From NCBI GenBank assembly GCA_021234155.1, contig JAJEKV010000002.1, forward strand, positions 28,139,339 through 28,203,338: a stretch of 64,000 nucleotides of DNA. Direction: 5' to 3'. Origin of the DNA: Isoetes taiwanensis (lineage: Eukaryota > Streptophyta > Lycopodiopsida > Isoetales > Isoetaceae). Below are positions 20,980 through 33,000 of the stretch, in pieces. Position 1 is the first letter of the stretch. Each line of letters starts with the position of its first letter. A program made the translations under genes and the position numbers. The notes beneath the pieces were generated by a model. It was given only the letters and a program-made list of their open reading frames with translations, was not told where the DNA came from and made no database searches.

Positions 20980-22180
20980 GTGGTTTGTCATTAGCTACAA
21001 GTAGTGTTTTTCTTTAAGGAGCCTTGAGTAGTTTTCTTTGAAGATGTGGTCCTTTAAGGTGTTAGTTTTTGTTGAAGTGCTTGTTTTTTAAAGAGGGTGT
21101 TGTTTCTAAGAAGGCTTGTCTTTGAGGTGTATTTATAAACCAGGGTGTAGCCTTTTAAGCAGTTGTTTTGTGAAATGTAGCTCTTGGAGGTGTAGCTTTA
21201 TAAGGAGTGCGTAGCCTTTAAAGTGGTTGTCTTTTAAGGAAGCATAGTTTTCCCCAAGTGGTGCGGATTTCTTTAACCGAGGTGTTGTTTTGAGGTGTGG
21301 TTTATAGCGCGTGGCTCTTTAAATTGAAATGCTTTTTAAAGAAGCATGGTTTTAAAGTGTGGCTCTATAAAGTAAAGTGTAGTTTTAAGGGTCGCTTTTA
21401 ATGAAGCATGGTTTCTCTGGTTTAGATGTGTAGTTTTTAAGTGGTTGCTTTTAAGAAGCGTGGTTTTCCTGGCGGTGTGGTTTTATAACCAGGGTGTAGC
21501 GCCTTTTAAGCAGCCATTTATTGCTGAAGTTTGGTTTTGAGGTGTGACTTTATAAACCAGGGTAGTTCTAAGTAGTCGCTTTTTAAAGGAAGCATGGTTT
21601 TTGAGGCCTCGAATTCATGCCAAAGTAGCCCAAAAACCGGGTGACCGCTAGTTTATATTAACCAGGGTGTAGTTTTAAGTAGTTGTCTTTATATGGAAGC
21701 ATAATTTTGTGGGCGTGGCTCTATAGTGGACGCAGTAGTTTTAAGTGGTTGTTTTTACGAAGCATGGTTTCCTGGAAGTGGGTGGATTTTAACTGAGACG
21801 TTGTTTCTTTGAGGTGTGAATTTATAAGTGGGTGTAGCCTTTTAAACGGTCGCTTTTTAAACAAGCAATGGCTTCGCTGGTGGCTCTTATGTTCAAAATG
21901 TGAGTTTTTGGTCATCGATTTTCCCAAGTGGTGTAGTTTCTTAAGAAGCTTACTTTTAAGGAAGTATTGATTTTTAGGTGTGGCTTTATATAACCAGGGT
22001 GTAGCTCTTTAAGTAGCCAGTTTTAAAGCAAGTGATGGTTTTTAGGCGTGGTTTTAAGCAGTGTGGTTTCCTTTGCTGGCTTTTCTCTAAAGAAGTGTGG
22101 TTTTCCTCAAGCGGTGTATTTTATAACAAGGTGTAGCTCTTTAATGTGTGAGTCATATTCTTACGGAAGCATAGTTTTGA
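20980..22180. repeat. Degenerate tandem array, ~65-75 base unit
   Basis: About 1.2 kb is built from variants of a unit containing GGTGTGGTTTTATAAACCAG, GGTGTAGCCTTTTAAG, and TTTTTAAAGGAAGCATGG in that order. Blocks are often dropped or duplicated, so the period is irregular. No coding potential was seen. Confidence 0.75.
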
Positions 22181-22309
22181 GGTGTTTTTGAGGCTATTAT
22201 TTCTAAGCAAAGCAATCACCCCAACTGAATATTGGTTTTGTGTGTCTAAACTTGAAATGTAATCGATTGTTTTACATCTGCGGAAAATACCTTCAACCTG
22301 CTAGATCCA

Positions 22310-23060
22310 AGGTGGTTCTGGTTACGCCAGCCACGGGTCTAACATTAGCCATGGTCTTGAACATTGGCAGCAGGAAGCCCGCTACGCCACCCGGGGTCAA
22401 ACACCAAGATGGTCTTAAACATGCCACGCAGTTCTACATGCCACCTATAGGTTCCAAATTACGCCACCTAGGGTCTAAATACGCCAACGCGCTAGCCAAA
22501 CATGCCATCTAGGGTCTTTAACATGCCACCTAGGATCCAACATGCCATAAGTGGCTCAAACATGCCATATGGGTTTTAAATTACGCCACCTAGGCTAGAA
22601 TACGCCAAGGTGGGAGTAAACAGATGCCACCTTGTAGTCTTAACATGTCACCTGTGGACTCAAACATGCCAAGGTGGCTCCCCGCCGAAAATCTTATATC
22701 ACTGCCCAACATGCCACCTTAGGGGTCTAAATACGTTAAGGTGGCCTCCGGGGCCATGTCGTATTCCAAATGATAACACCTGTAGGGCTCAAATACCATG
22801 CCAAGGTGGCCTCAAACATGCTAATGGGTTCCGCAACATGCCAACATGCCCTCAAACATGCCATCTAGGCCCAACATGCCAAGGTGGCCTCAAACATGCC
22901 ATGCGGGTCTTAACCGCACACCTAGGTCTAACCCCGCCATGTGGCTCAAGCATGCCGCCAGGGCAACGCTGAGTTCCAACATGATGCCGGGCTATATAGG
23001 CTCCAACATGCCAAGGTGGCTCATACATGCCATCGTAATTCCAACATGCCAAGGTGGCTC
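22310..23060. repeat. Degenerate tandem array, ~18-24 base unit
   Basis: Variants of AACATGCCAAGGTGGCTC and AAACATGCCATCTAGGGTCT repeat dozens of times; some units read TACGCCA in place of CATGCCA. It lies directly after the 21 kb array and has quite different sequence, so the two arose separately. Open readings through it (22240-22512, 22610-22972) are by-products of the repeat. Confidence 0.85.
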
Positions 23061-23600
23061 AAATTACGCCAATGCAGCTGTGATATATAGACTCAAATGT
23101 AAACCCCGGTGGAGTTACTTTCAGGGTTCTTTGAAGGCTTTACGCTTTGAAGCTTGAGTTTTCATCACTTGAACCGAGGATTTGACTCGGAGTTTGCACT
23201 GTAATGTGGAGCAAAGAGAACTAATGAAATTGATTTTGGATTTATCTCTCCCGATCCTGCGGATTTAGAATTAATAGCTTTTGCGAGCGTAAATCATGTT
23301 TGGGACAATCTCGGATGGGTCAGACCTAAACTCCATTTTTAGGGTGGTTTGCGCTTGGCGATGCATGTTTGAGATAATTGGTTATGTGAATCCATCACGC
23401 CTCAACTCCGAAATGTAAACCCTATGAGTTACTAGGGTTCCTTTGTAGGGTTTACTGGAGGCTGGATACCATGTCGCTTTGGGCGGTTAACTTTGGTGCA
23501 ACTGCCTCTAAACATGCATGTATCATAGCAAACTAATGATCCAAAATAATATCTTGCTATCGCAAAATGCTCTGCCATACTCTAATTGCCACATCGAGGC
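23060..23600. other. Intergenic with a duplicated segment
   Basis: Two related stretches, near 23097-23140 and 23413-23460, share AAATGTAAACCCY, GAGTTACT and AGGGTTCTTTG/AGGGTTCCTTTG, suggesting a local duplication. No gene was seen. Confidence 0.4.
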
Positions 23601-23619
23601 GGATAGGATCCAAACCCAA

Positions 23620-24030
23620 TTTGCAAAAATATGGGAGGATGACATGGCATGAGTGGTGAGGGGTGGAAAACATGAGGGGTTGAAAGTGGAGAATTTGGCG
23701 TAGACAATTTTGCAGGTAAACCTTTATAAAAAGCATATTTCCATGGTGACATGGCCCATTCTTTGATGGTGTGGCAACCTGGGTAAGCAAGGTGGACGTG
23801 GTGAATCGAAAAATGATGAGGTATCATAAGAAAAGAGAAACCAAACTTCTTCCCTTTATAAAAAGTTCCCTTATGGAAAGGTGACTCATTTGCAAAAAAT
23901 ATTGGTGGATGACATGGCATGAGCATGGAGGTGGCAAATATAATGGATGACGGGCAAAACATGAAGGAATAGAAAAATCTCAAACTTTGTCTGTAGCCAA
24001 TTCCTGGTAACCTTTGGAAGCATATTTCAC
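23620..24030. repeat. Dispersed repeat, two adjacent copies
   Basis: Copies at about 23620-23800 and 23805-24030 share GGATGACATGGCATGAG, AAAACATGA and AAGCATATTTC. A third copy lies at 27310-27520, with the same order and the long shared block around AGAGAAACCAAACT. Confidence 0.65.
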
Positions 24031-24536
24031 GCAAGCTCCATTTACACCTAAATTCCACATTTGGTATGGCGTGACCGAATTGTAATGCCCTGAGGTGTCA
24101 ATATGTGATGTGCCAAATAATTTCATACCTAAATATTGATATTGATACCTCATTGGAGGTAAGATAATCATCTTTTAGTCTCTTTGAGCCTAAAACATGC
24201 TAATCCTATAAGTAGCTTCTTATGATGCTCAAATGATTTTATGTAAGAACTAGAATGTGTGCCCTAATTCCATGCCTGCATTACCGTGGACGCTTAGGAA
24301 ATTTGAGTAGTAGCTGATGGATCTTTGCGTACGTAATTACCAGTTTCATAAAATCGTAGATAATTTGTAGATGTTAATGAGGTATTTCGTCCTGATGCAT
24401 CGTGATTAGCCATATGCACATGGAATGGGTGAAAATACAGTGTTGATACAGGAATGGGTGATATAATAGACTACATGGAATCTTAGGTAATCAACCTAAA
24501 CATTAAAACCAATGCAATCTAATAATTTGCCATTTT

Positions 24537-24590
24537 GAGAGGGAGGGAGCGATGGGATGGGAGGGAGGGAGGGAGGGAGGGAGGGAGCCA
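24537..24590 (+). repeat. (GGGA)n simple repeat
   Basis: A run of GGGA/GAGGG units, interrupted once by GCGATGGGAT. Its many G triplets could form a G-quadruplex. Confidence 0.85.
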
Positions 24591-24599
24591 TGGTCAAAT

Positions 24600-25560
24600 G
24601 TGGACAATGTCTCTTTTAAATAGACATCATAAGGCACCGAAGCTTTAGCTCTTCAGGCTTCACATTGCGTCCGTTGCTTTTTTGTCTCTAGTTAATGGTA
24701 GAAGTTATCTTTTATGTTTTCGTACATGAGAAGTTTTTGTTGTGTGTCTTTTGATTTTGGGGATGCCTCATTACTAACTAATCTGTGTTTTAATGCATTT
24801 TGTTGGAGTTTAGTCGCTTGCTAAGCCGCCTTGGTTTCTATCTAGGGGTTAAACTCAATATAATTTCTAAAAAGACCTCTTTAAATTATATCAATGATCA
24901 TCATCTCGATGATCATCTCGAATAGAACTGGAATAATAGCAAATCATGTATAATTCTAGAAGGTGCAATGTAAACCTGCTTTATCAATGTAACAAATAAT
25001 CTTAAATAACATGTACATTAAATACTCATCAATCACTTTAACCATGTTAATGGTAAGTAATCCTGACTCCAAACCGCCCTTCAGTTTCTCCGGGTGGAAA
25101 GAATGAAAACAAAAAATGCATTCCCCAATAAAATGTAATGTGAGGGTAAGAAACCGGAATTGTAGAGGGCAAATGTATGAATTTTGTCTTTTACATTCCG
25201 CTTCGGATGTGAGTTGGAATTATTGACTCTCGTGATCTCGATCCGGTGGATATCTCGAGTTCAAAGCTCCGGGTCAAAAGGTCAATGAAAGTCAAACCGC
25301 AAACCCGCGGACTAAAATGAGGATTTTGAGTCGCTTTAAACAGCCGGTGTTCCAAACCTAGGTGTGCCAAAAGGAGTTGTGATGGGAAAACCTGGCCAAA
25401 CCGAATTTGGATTGCTGGGTAGCGATTTTTCAGGTAATCGATTTGGTAAAACAACTCAACATAAACCATGTAAGGCCGGTAGGTTATCAAGGGTTTATGT
25501 TTTGAGGTCGAGCTTTAGGTCCTTTGCACTTGGGACCTTGGATCTGATATTAAACTTTTC
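24600..25560. other. Intergenic, no supported gene
   Basis: Nothing beyond short chance readings was seen. Confidence 0.4.
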
Positions 25561-25599
25561 TTAGATTGATAAATTTAATGGCCTCAGTCACAAAGATCT

Positions 25600-25954
25600 T
25601 AATTCCTCCCATGTCAGCGCTCTTTTTGGGCTGCGGTTAGGGCTGCTATGGTAGGAGAGAAGCTGGTCCTTTCTCCAAAGACCGCCATCGCGACAAACAA
25701 TCACAGTTCCCTCACCCAAAAATCGCTAGTTTATATCTTTTACCACACTTTGTCCTAGCTTTCTTTGTAATTCCTTTACTTCTTTCTATATGACTCTTAG
25801 GAACTGAATAAGCATTGTCCTGCTGGGAGACTAAGAAGGTGTGAACCCTCAGAGTAGTCCCTCATCCCGGAATCCTTTAAGAGCTGAACTCTTTTATTTT
25901 CAAAAAAAATAAAATGGCACCTTTTATCTTCCAAAAAAAAAAGAAAAAAAAAAA
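25600..25954 (+). mobile_element. Probable LINE 3' end with poly(A)
   Basis: The stretch ends in AAAATGGCACCTTTTATCTTCC followed by an A-rich tail (25933-25954) broken by a single G. A short direct pair CTTTTAT sits before and after AAAATAAAATGG. The ending ACCTTTTATC plus poly(A) is typical of plant L1-type 3' ends. No coding part remains. Confidence 0.4.
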
Positions 25955-26119
25955 GAGAGAATCATACCCTCAATACCCTGAACTTAATAAATCTGAATGT
26001 CCAATATTCGAGTATTGAAATTAATTCCTTATTATGGGGACCAAGTTTCACTTGGCCAACTGATTCATTGGCATCTCTACTTTGCTAACCTCCCTCGAAG
26101 TCTAGAATGGTCTTAGTCA

Positions 26120-26193
26120 TTTTCACCCTCAAAAGTGCCTAAAATGCTTAATCATCAATGAAATGGCATTAATTATCTAAAAAAAAAAAAAAA
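26120..26193 (+). mobile_element. Second poly(A)-tailed retroposon end
   Basis: AATGAAATGGCATTAATTATCT is followed by 15 A residues (26179-26193). It lies only ~240 bases after the previous tail, in the same orientation. The element body cannot be delimited. Confidence 0.35.
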
Positions 26194-26199
26194 TACCCA

Positions 26200-29100
26200 T
26201 GTCATCATGGTAAAATATGCTTCTTCTTAAAAAACTCCAAATAGGCTGTGGGCAAATTCCTTCATCTCCTCCATCCATCCATTATTTCCTTTTAAGCCAC
26301 ACTTCCATAACCCATTTTTCCACCTCATTGCCCTCATCCTTGGCCACCCCACCTCATTTTTTCCAATCTTGCAATGGATGACCCCAATCGCATGTAATTA
26401 CGCCAAGTTCCTGCATTGAACTCACATGTCTGTAACCTCGATTGTATAAGTGAAATAGTGCAACCTCAATCCTTAAGCTTCAAACACCGGCAATCTTAGA
26501 ATATGGAGCACATGCGTACATGGCAGCAAATCCAAGTGTTTATTTTAGAAACATGAGGTTACAAGAGTCAGCTTTTGACTTCAAATATAAGGTATGCAAC
26601 TTTGGTTCCTAATTTCCTTTACTCTTAAAGAAAAGGGCTTTTCTTATAATTTTAATGCTCTTACCATGCTTCTTGATTCCTTCATGCATGCCTTTGTCTA
26701 GTATAAGGCATGCTTCACCTCAGTCTTTATCTAGTATAGGGTTGGCTTTAGGCAACCACCGGGCCATCCTCGATTTGAGTAATTCCGGTAACACCTTACT
26801 TTTATGGAAATGGGAAAGGTATGAACACATGAACTTTTGAGCTTTTGAGTTATCTCCCATCAATCTTTCCTCGCATGTGATTGATCACCGCCTTAAGTGA
26901 TCCTGGCTAAGTTCTGAACCCTTGAACTCTTGAGCATAGCTCAAGCTCTGGCCTTTAAGTTTCTAGCTGTGTTGTGGTTGAAATCGCTTTATTAGGAGCA
27001 GAGTGGCAATGCATGGAGTAGTGGGATAGTATGATAAGGTAATATGGCAAATGATATGGCCCTAGAAAATAATGAGGTGGCATCAAAAGAGCAAGAAAAC
27101 TCTTTTATTTTAAGCCAAACCATGGGAGATGACATGGTGATGAGTATATGGACAACCATGGTGAGCTCAGCCAAAGATGAGAGTGGTGGAAAAAGTTCTT
27201 GTTCTAGTTTAGACAATGCATCTAAGTCAGAAATGATCTCTTTAGGCCACAATTAAAAGAAAAGGGGATTAAAAGATAAGTAGGTTATAGTGGCGCTGGG
27301 GCTGCGGATCAAATGATGAGGTGTTATAATAAAGAGAAACCAAACTCCTTTCTTTGGATTACGTGGACTTTTAATGTTGAAATATGGGTGGATGACATGG
27401 CATGAGCATGAGTGATGACATGGCAAAAGATGAAGGATAGAAAAATGAAGAACTCTTTAAGTTCTAGTGCAACTCTTTTTAGAAGAAGCATATTCACTAT
27501 AATGACACATGGCATTTCTTTTGAAAGATGTGGGTAATAACCACATTATATGATCAACGATTCAAGTAGTTTACCCCATTCTTGCAAACGATCGCGATTG
27601 TAGAGAGATCTCGGAATCGGGTATGGTATCGGTTAACCGCCAAGACTTTGGCTCTTGAATTGATGGGTGGATAAGCATGCCCATCCCTCAAGTGCGCATG
27701 AACCTCCTCAAGCAGTGAGCTATCCCAAAGCAAGCCAAATTGCCTCTATGTAGTAAAATGATTTTAGACTCCATCCCCATTCAATCAAGAACGGAAAACC
27801 ATTACGCCAGCCAACTATTTCTACAACATGCTTCCTTAACAATATGTTCTTAATGCATATAGGGCTTGCAAATACGCCAATATTGGGGTTTCCAAATCCA
27901 CATGGTTCTATACGCCACATGTGCTTAAACATGCCAATTCTTAGTCCGGATCCATTCCATTTTTAAATCTCTGTAACTATGTTATGGGTAGAACTCTCGA
28001 TGTTTCTCAAGAAACAAGAGAGGGAAATAAAGTGGCCATTAACAAATGCATGGGGCAAGAATAATGTAGTGAAATTGTTTGTTGCCCGGCTACAATCCAT
28101 GCATTTCATCGTGAGTGCTCCATCAGATTTTTCTTATATGTTGGATTATTGAGTTGGAATGTTCATAGCCATCGATTCTAATGCTTATGAAATGTACAAG
28201 GTTGAAAACAGCTTGCTTGAGGTCGCTCCCAAGTCTAGATTCAAACATTGGTCCTCCCCTTAGAACTCTGGTATATTTCACTAGATGTTATTATATTGTG
28301 GTGGTTACTTCATGGTAATTCTTTTTGAGGGTATGTTCATACCAACCAAGTGTCCCTCACAACGCTCTTCTTTAGAGCCTCTAGAATCCTGTAAAGATGT
28401 TTCATGTTCGATGTCCCTTCCCGATGGTCACCGCTAAATGCAAAACCATTAAGGGAGCCTACTAAAAATGTGCTAATTCACAACCGAATTTCCCTTGGAG
28501 CCGATAATGATAATCGAAAGTAGACCACCGGGATCTAATGAGGAGGAACTTCTATCAATACAACCCTATCGAATTGTGAAAATCCTGAAAGTATAAAACA
28601 CAACACCCATCCAAACCTATCATTTTGTAAAGCAAGGGCCTATTTTATGTCCGATTAGATATGGATCAGCTGGCTTCCATAGGTAAATTTCAATTCGTGA
28701 CAATATGCCAGCTTATGAAAAAGGAACAATCAATGAAGGGAAACTTTTCAAAGTATGGACGTGTTCAGCTACTAATCCTGTGCCTTCATCGATCCAAGAA
28801 GAGAAATTTGATTGGCCGCTTTATCCCACCAGCTTGCAAATCCTCGCTTTAACCCTAATTCGTGATCCCCTTTTCTCTTCTTTGTTGCCTCTCTACTTCT
28901 GTCAGCCAGGCCTCCAGTTTATCCCTGTGGGCCTCCATCTCACGCCCCTTCTCTCTCATTGGCTAGTCTTAATCTTATCCCTCGTCGTTTCATCTATGCT
29001 CCATTGGTTCCTGGATCTTCATGAGCCACCGGCCCAAAGCAGCAAAGGGTGGCACAATACATTAACCGGGGAGTTTTCTTGAAGTGGCAATAAACTGCCC

Positions 29101-30490
29101 TCCTTCGGGACGCGGATTCTTAAGCAGCATGTGATGCATGGCCTTGAAATGTCGAACTGCCCAGCCTTCTAGCTTCCTCATGTAACACTCATAGCCTTCC
29201 ATTCCCATGGCAACGGACCCCAAGGACCCTAATGACCCACAAAGGATTACAGTATCAATTCATCACTTGTGGGAATCCTTTTCTTTTGCCCTCTAGTCTC
29301 GGGCCATCATCTCATGCTGCTGTTTCACCCCTAAATGAAGCTTTTGGAACTCTTAAGGCTTTTTAGGAACCTGAAGAAGGTTTCGCCTTTAGGAACCCTG
29401 GCCTTCAGAATCTATTTTAAAACAAAGGTTTCAGTTTCCCGTGAAAAAAATGGCCACCAACCCGACATATGTATGAAGCTGTAGGAGTCAGCCCTCCAAA
29501 CCCCTTTTTCTTTAAAAGTCAGTTTCAAAACCTTAATCTCTGTGGTGGAACTTAAAGCTGTGATCACCGAGGCTTCTCACGTGAGGCATCGGGCTCCCTG
29601 AAATATGGAAGTTTCACCACTCCTTAAGTCCCCGGAAAGTCCTTCCTCTAATCAAAAGTATGGATAGCAAGATTTTACCGTGATGTTCTAACGCATTTTT
29701 TTCTTTTCTCAAGATAATAGGGTCCCTGCCTCCTTCTTATGGTAGCTATTATGAGATTTCCATGGGGTTTCTGAAAGTTTCCCATTAACTTGTATAGTTA
29801 GTCCTGGGCCTGCCTCTGCTACTTGTTTCACTTTGATTTCTTTATTTTCAAACCCCACAATAGGAATGTCCCAGCGTCTTCCTATGGACAAAACAAATTG
29901 GTATTGGCCGGGATTTTGTTTTTGATTTCAAAACTGTGTGGGCTTTTGATGTTATTCCCCCATCCTGGATATAACTGCAGCATTTTCCTCGCCTGAACGC
30001 TTTTGTTGCTTTGCCTCAAGAATATGGGTACTTCCTTTAGCCTTTGCCAAAGACAGAAGCCAGGGTTATGGTGGATGTGGGCAAGTTTGCTGCCAAATCT
30101 GTACTGGCCCCGGCCGAAACACCTATGTATCGGCTCCTAATCTTGGCCCTATGCATGAAGATGTTTCTTAAACTTTGTTTAGAATGATTTCATTTCTAAA
30201 TCCTTGTTTCACTGTGATTAATGGCGCTAGCAAGTTTTGTCAAAAATATCTCTTTGTCTGACAGGAATTTGTAACCTAACTTTGAAAAAATAAATAAAGG
30301 TATATATTTCCTTCCAATGGTTTCTAGATCTTCCTCCCAACTGTCCACGCCTGCTTTTAGAAAACAAACCCAAAAATAACACTTTGCATATTCTTTCAAC
30401 CTAAACCATTAATTTGCTTATTTTATAGCCAAACCACATGTTGATTCTTTATATAAACCTATATACCGTACCCTTCTTGCATGAGAAAAA
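26200..30490. other. Long stretch without a supported gene
   Basis: Open readings such as 28705-29082 and 27044-27256 show no domain. 27310-27520 is the third copy of the 23.6 kb repeat. The rest appears to be old, unrecognisable sequence. Confidence 0.4.
27310..27520. repeat. Dispersed repeat, third copy
   Basis: Shares AATGATGAGGT, AGAGAAACCAAACT, GGTGGATGACATGGCATGAG, GATGAAGGATAGAAAAAT and AAGCATATTCAC with the 23.8 kb copy, in the same order and orientation. Confidence 0.65.
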
Positions 30491-30494
30491 GAAT

Positions 30495-30820
30495 ACTCTG
30501 AAAACAACAGCTTATTTTTAAAATCATATATCATTTTCCTAAGAAACAACACTTAGAAACAATGATAGTTAAAACCACATTTTTTTAAAAAAGCACCCTC
30601 AAGCCATCTTTGTTAAGAAAACAATTTGAAAACACTGTGAGTTAAAACCACATTCTTTCCCCTTAAAACATACATCATTTTATTAAGAAAACAAATTTAG
30701 AAAAATCAAATGTGAGTTTACAAAACCACATTCTTCCTAAAACACATATCAATCTTTTTAAAAGTCAACATTTAGAAACAAACATGCTTAAAAGAAAACA
30801 AAGAAACCATGTAGTTTCCT
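30495..30820. repeat. Degenerate tandem array, ~75 base unit
   Basis: About four to five units, each with a run like TTAAAACATACATCATTTT, AAGAAAACAATTTAGAAA and GTTAAAACCACATTCTT in that order. Looser relatives continue to about 31150 (AACATGTGGAC, AAAACAACATG). Confidence 0.7.
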
Positions 30821-31149
30821 AGCAAAAATCCTGACAAAATTCTATAATGAAGCCTTTAGTGTTTTTTTCATACAAACAATAGTTAAACTACATGTGGACC
30901 TTTTTAGGTTTTATTAAAGTCCTGCATGTCACCTTTTAGGAAAAAACAATTCTAAAACCGCCATCTACTCTTAAAAAAACAACATGTAGACATAATGTAA
31001 TTCCTAATGCTTGTAGATAATTTTGGATAAACTCTTAATGTATTCCTTTAACAAAAAACCATGTATAAAAATTTGGCTAAAAACTAATCGCCATTTCTAG
31101 CAACCCATTAACAACACGTGAAGTTTTTTGGTGTTTTGCAAAAAAAGAC

Positions 31150-33000
31150 ACTGAAAAACAACATGTGGACCCAGTTTTGGGGTGGTAGTGGCTTGAACCT
31201 AATGTTAACACCTTTGACCCATACAAGCAGCACTCCATCCCATAGAGTTGAGTAGTACTAGAACTAGTGTCCCAGAAATATCTAACTATAAGCTGCTAAT
31301 AATCACCTAACATTGTTTCTGCAGCACTCCAAAACACCCAAAAAATTATCGCTTGGATTTTTAAGTAATTCCCTGATTCTAATAATTCCTTTTATCAAAT
31401 TTGAAGTTAAACATTAGTCAAAGCATGTTGTAGAAGATCCTGGGTGTTGAAGATTGAAAGACACTTAATTAAAGTTCGAAAGTCAGCACATGAAGTTTGG
31501 AAGACCCCATGGCATTTTAATCTCCCAAATCTCTAAATACATTTCTCCCATTTTACCTCTACATCCCATTATTTTATCCCATTTCAGCTTATTTTACCCT
31601 TAAACCACTTTTTAAAGTAATTTTTGTCTGTGGACATTTTCTCCCATTCTCATACGTGACCTTTGGGAATATTTCATGCCTCATTCCCCTCGCTTTGTTT
31701 CAACAAACTGCCTTTGCTATATCAAACCCCAATTATGTCCATCTTATGGACGCTCCTCCTCGAAATATACCTTCTTTAAATAATGGTATTTCCAGGGTCG
31801 CCACTATAATAAACCCCTTATCACCATAGCCTTTGTATAAGATACATCCATGTATATTTGAAAGTTGTAAGAAATCACGAATTATAGAACCATTATGAAA
31901 TAGTAGAAATCGATCTCAAAAGAAACTTTATTTCTATGGACAAGTGATATGGCAGCACCATTAACTTCACCCAACCTGATCCAATTAGGTTATGGCAAAA
32001 CACGAGTGCTATGGCAAAACAAAAAGCTATGGTGATCTAGCTTATTGGTCTCCTGGATCTAGTCTTAGCTACCCACGTAGCCACACATCATAAAACAATT
32101 GGGTGACCTCAGTGATGTGTGGCGTGCTGATCCGGTGGACTCCCCCATCAGCATTTCTCTCTTCGGCTATTACTCCCCCATACGGATGGAAACTACAGAA
32201 TATGCCACCCCCAATTCGAAACTAGGACTGGAAATGGGTTCCAACAAGCATGTAAAGGTCAGCGCAACTGACCTCCTGCTGTTTGTGATATATCCAACTG
32301 AAGTCTCTAGGTGGGCATTTATAGATCTCCTGACTTTAGCCTTTTTTTGCCTGCAACAGTCTTTTTATCAAAAATATCTCCCTTTGCCTTTAATTAGATT
32401 TCTTTCATATGATATTAATATCTATGGCCTTTTTTCTAAACCATTAATAATCATCCCAATGATAGTGCCCCCACCCCTCCATAAAGCTAATATCAATGGT
32501 TCCTTTTCACCCAAATGTTATGTTATCCCATGCCCCTTTATATTATTAAAGTGGACCTTGGGAGTCAACATTTTACACAAGATTTGCCATAATTTAATAA
32601 ACCCATTTGTCGTGGAATCACTCAAGTAAGTTTGCTCTAGAAGAATGTAAGATACCATAGATTAGTGGCAATAGCATGACTCAAGTTATTCATATAACTT
32701 AGCTTCAACCTTAGGGTTAAGACCCATTTCCACATGGCCTTTAATCCCATTGGGCACCCCTAGCTTGGGCACCTACTGGGAGTCACTTTTGGCAGCAATA
32801 AACCCTAACTGTAAAATGGGTAAACCCCTAACCCTAGGCCATTTTTCAAGCTCCAACAGTCTGGGAACCCTGACTGTGTTCGAAACTCCTGCTTCGAACC
32901 ATCCTGCTATGGCATAGCATAAAGCACAACAAATTCTTGTGAGTGTAAGTGATCTACTTAGGAGTGGGAGCTTACTGGCCCACCTTAGGGCTGGGCTGCT
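31150..33000. other. No supported gene; one long open reading
   Basis: The stretch 32099-32629 (+) stays open for 176 codons, but begins with GTG and its product shows no motif. From about 32300 it is hydrophobic and AT-rich, as chance readings often are. I do not call it a gene. Confidence 0.35.

Noticed and set aside
22240-23157. Open frames through the CATGCC array
   Set aside because: They are repeat by-products: the peptides only echo the short tandem unit.
32099-32629. 176-codon open frame
   Set aside because: It starts with GTG, has no motif and is AT-rich; a chance reading is more likely.
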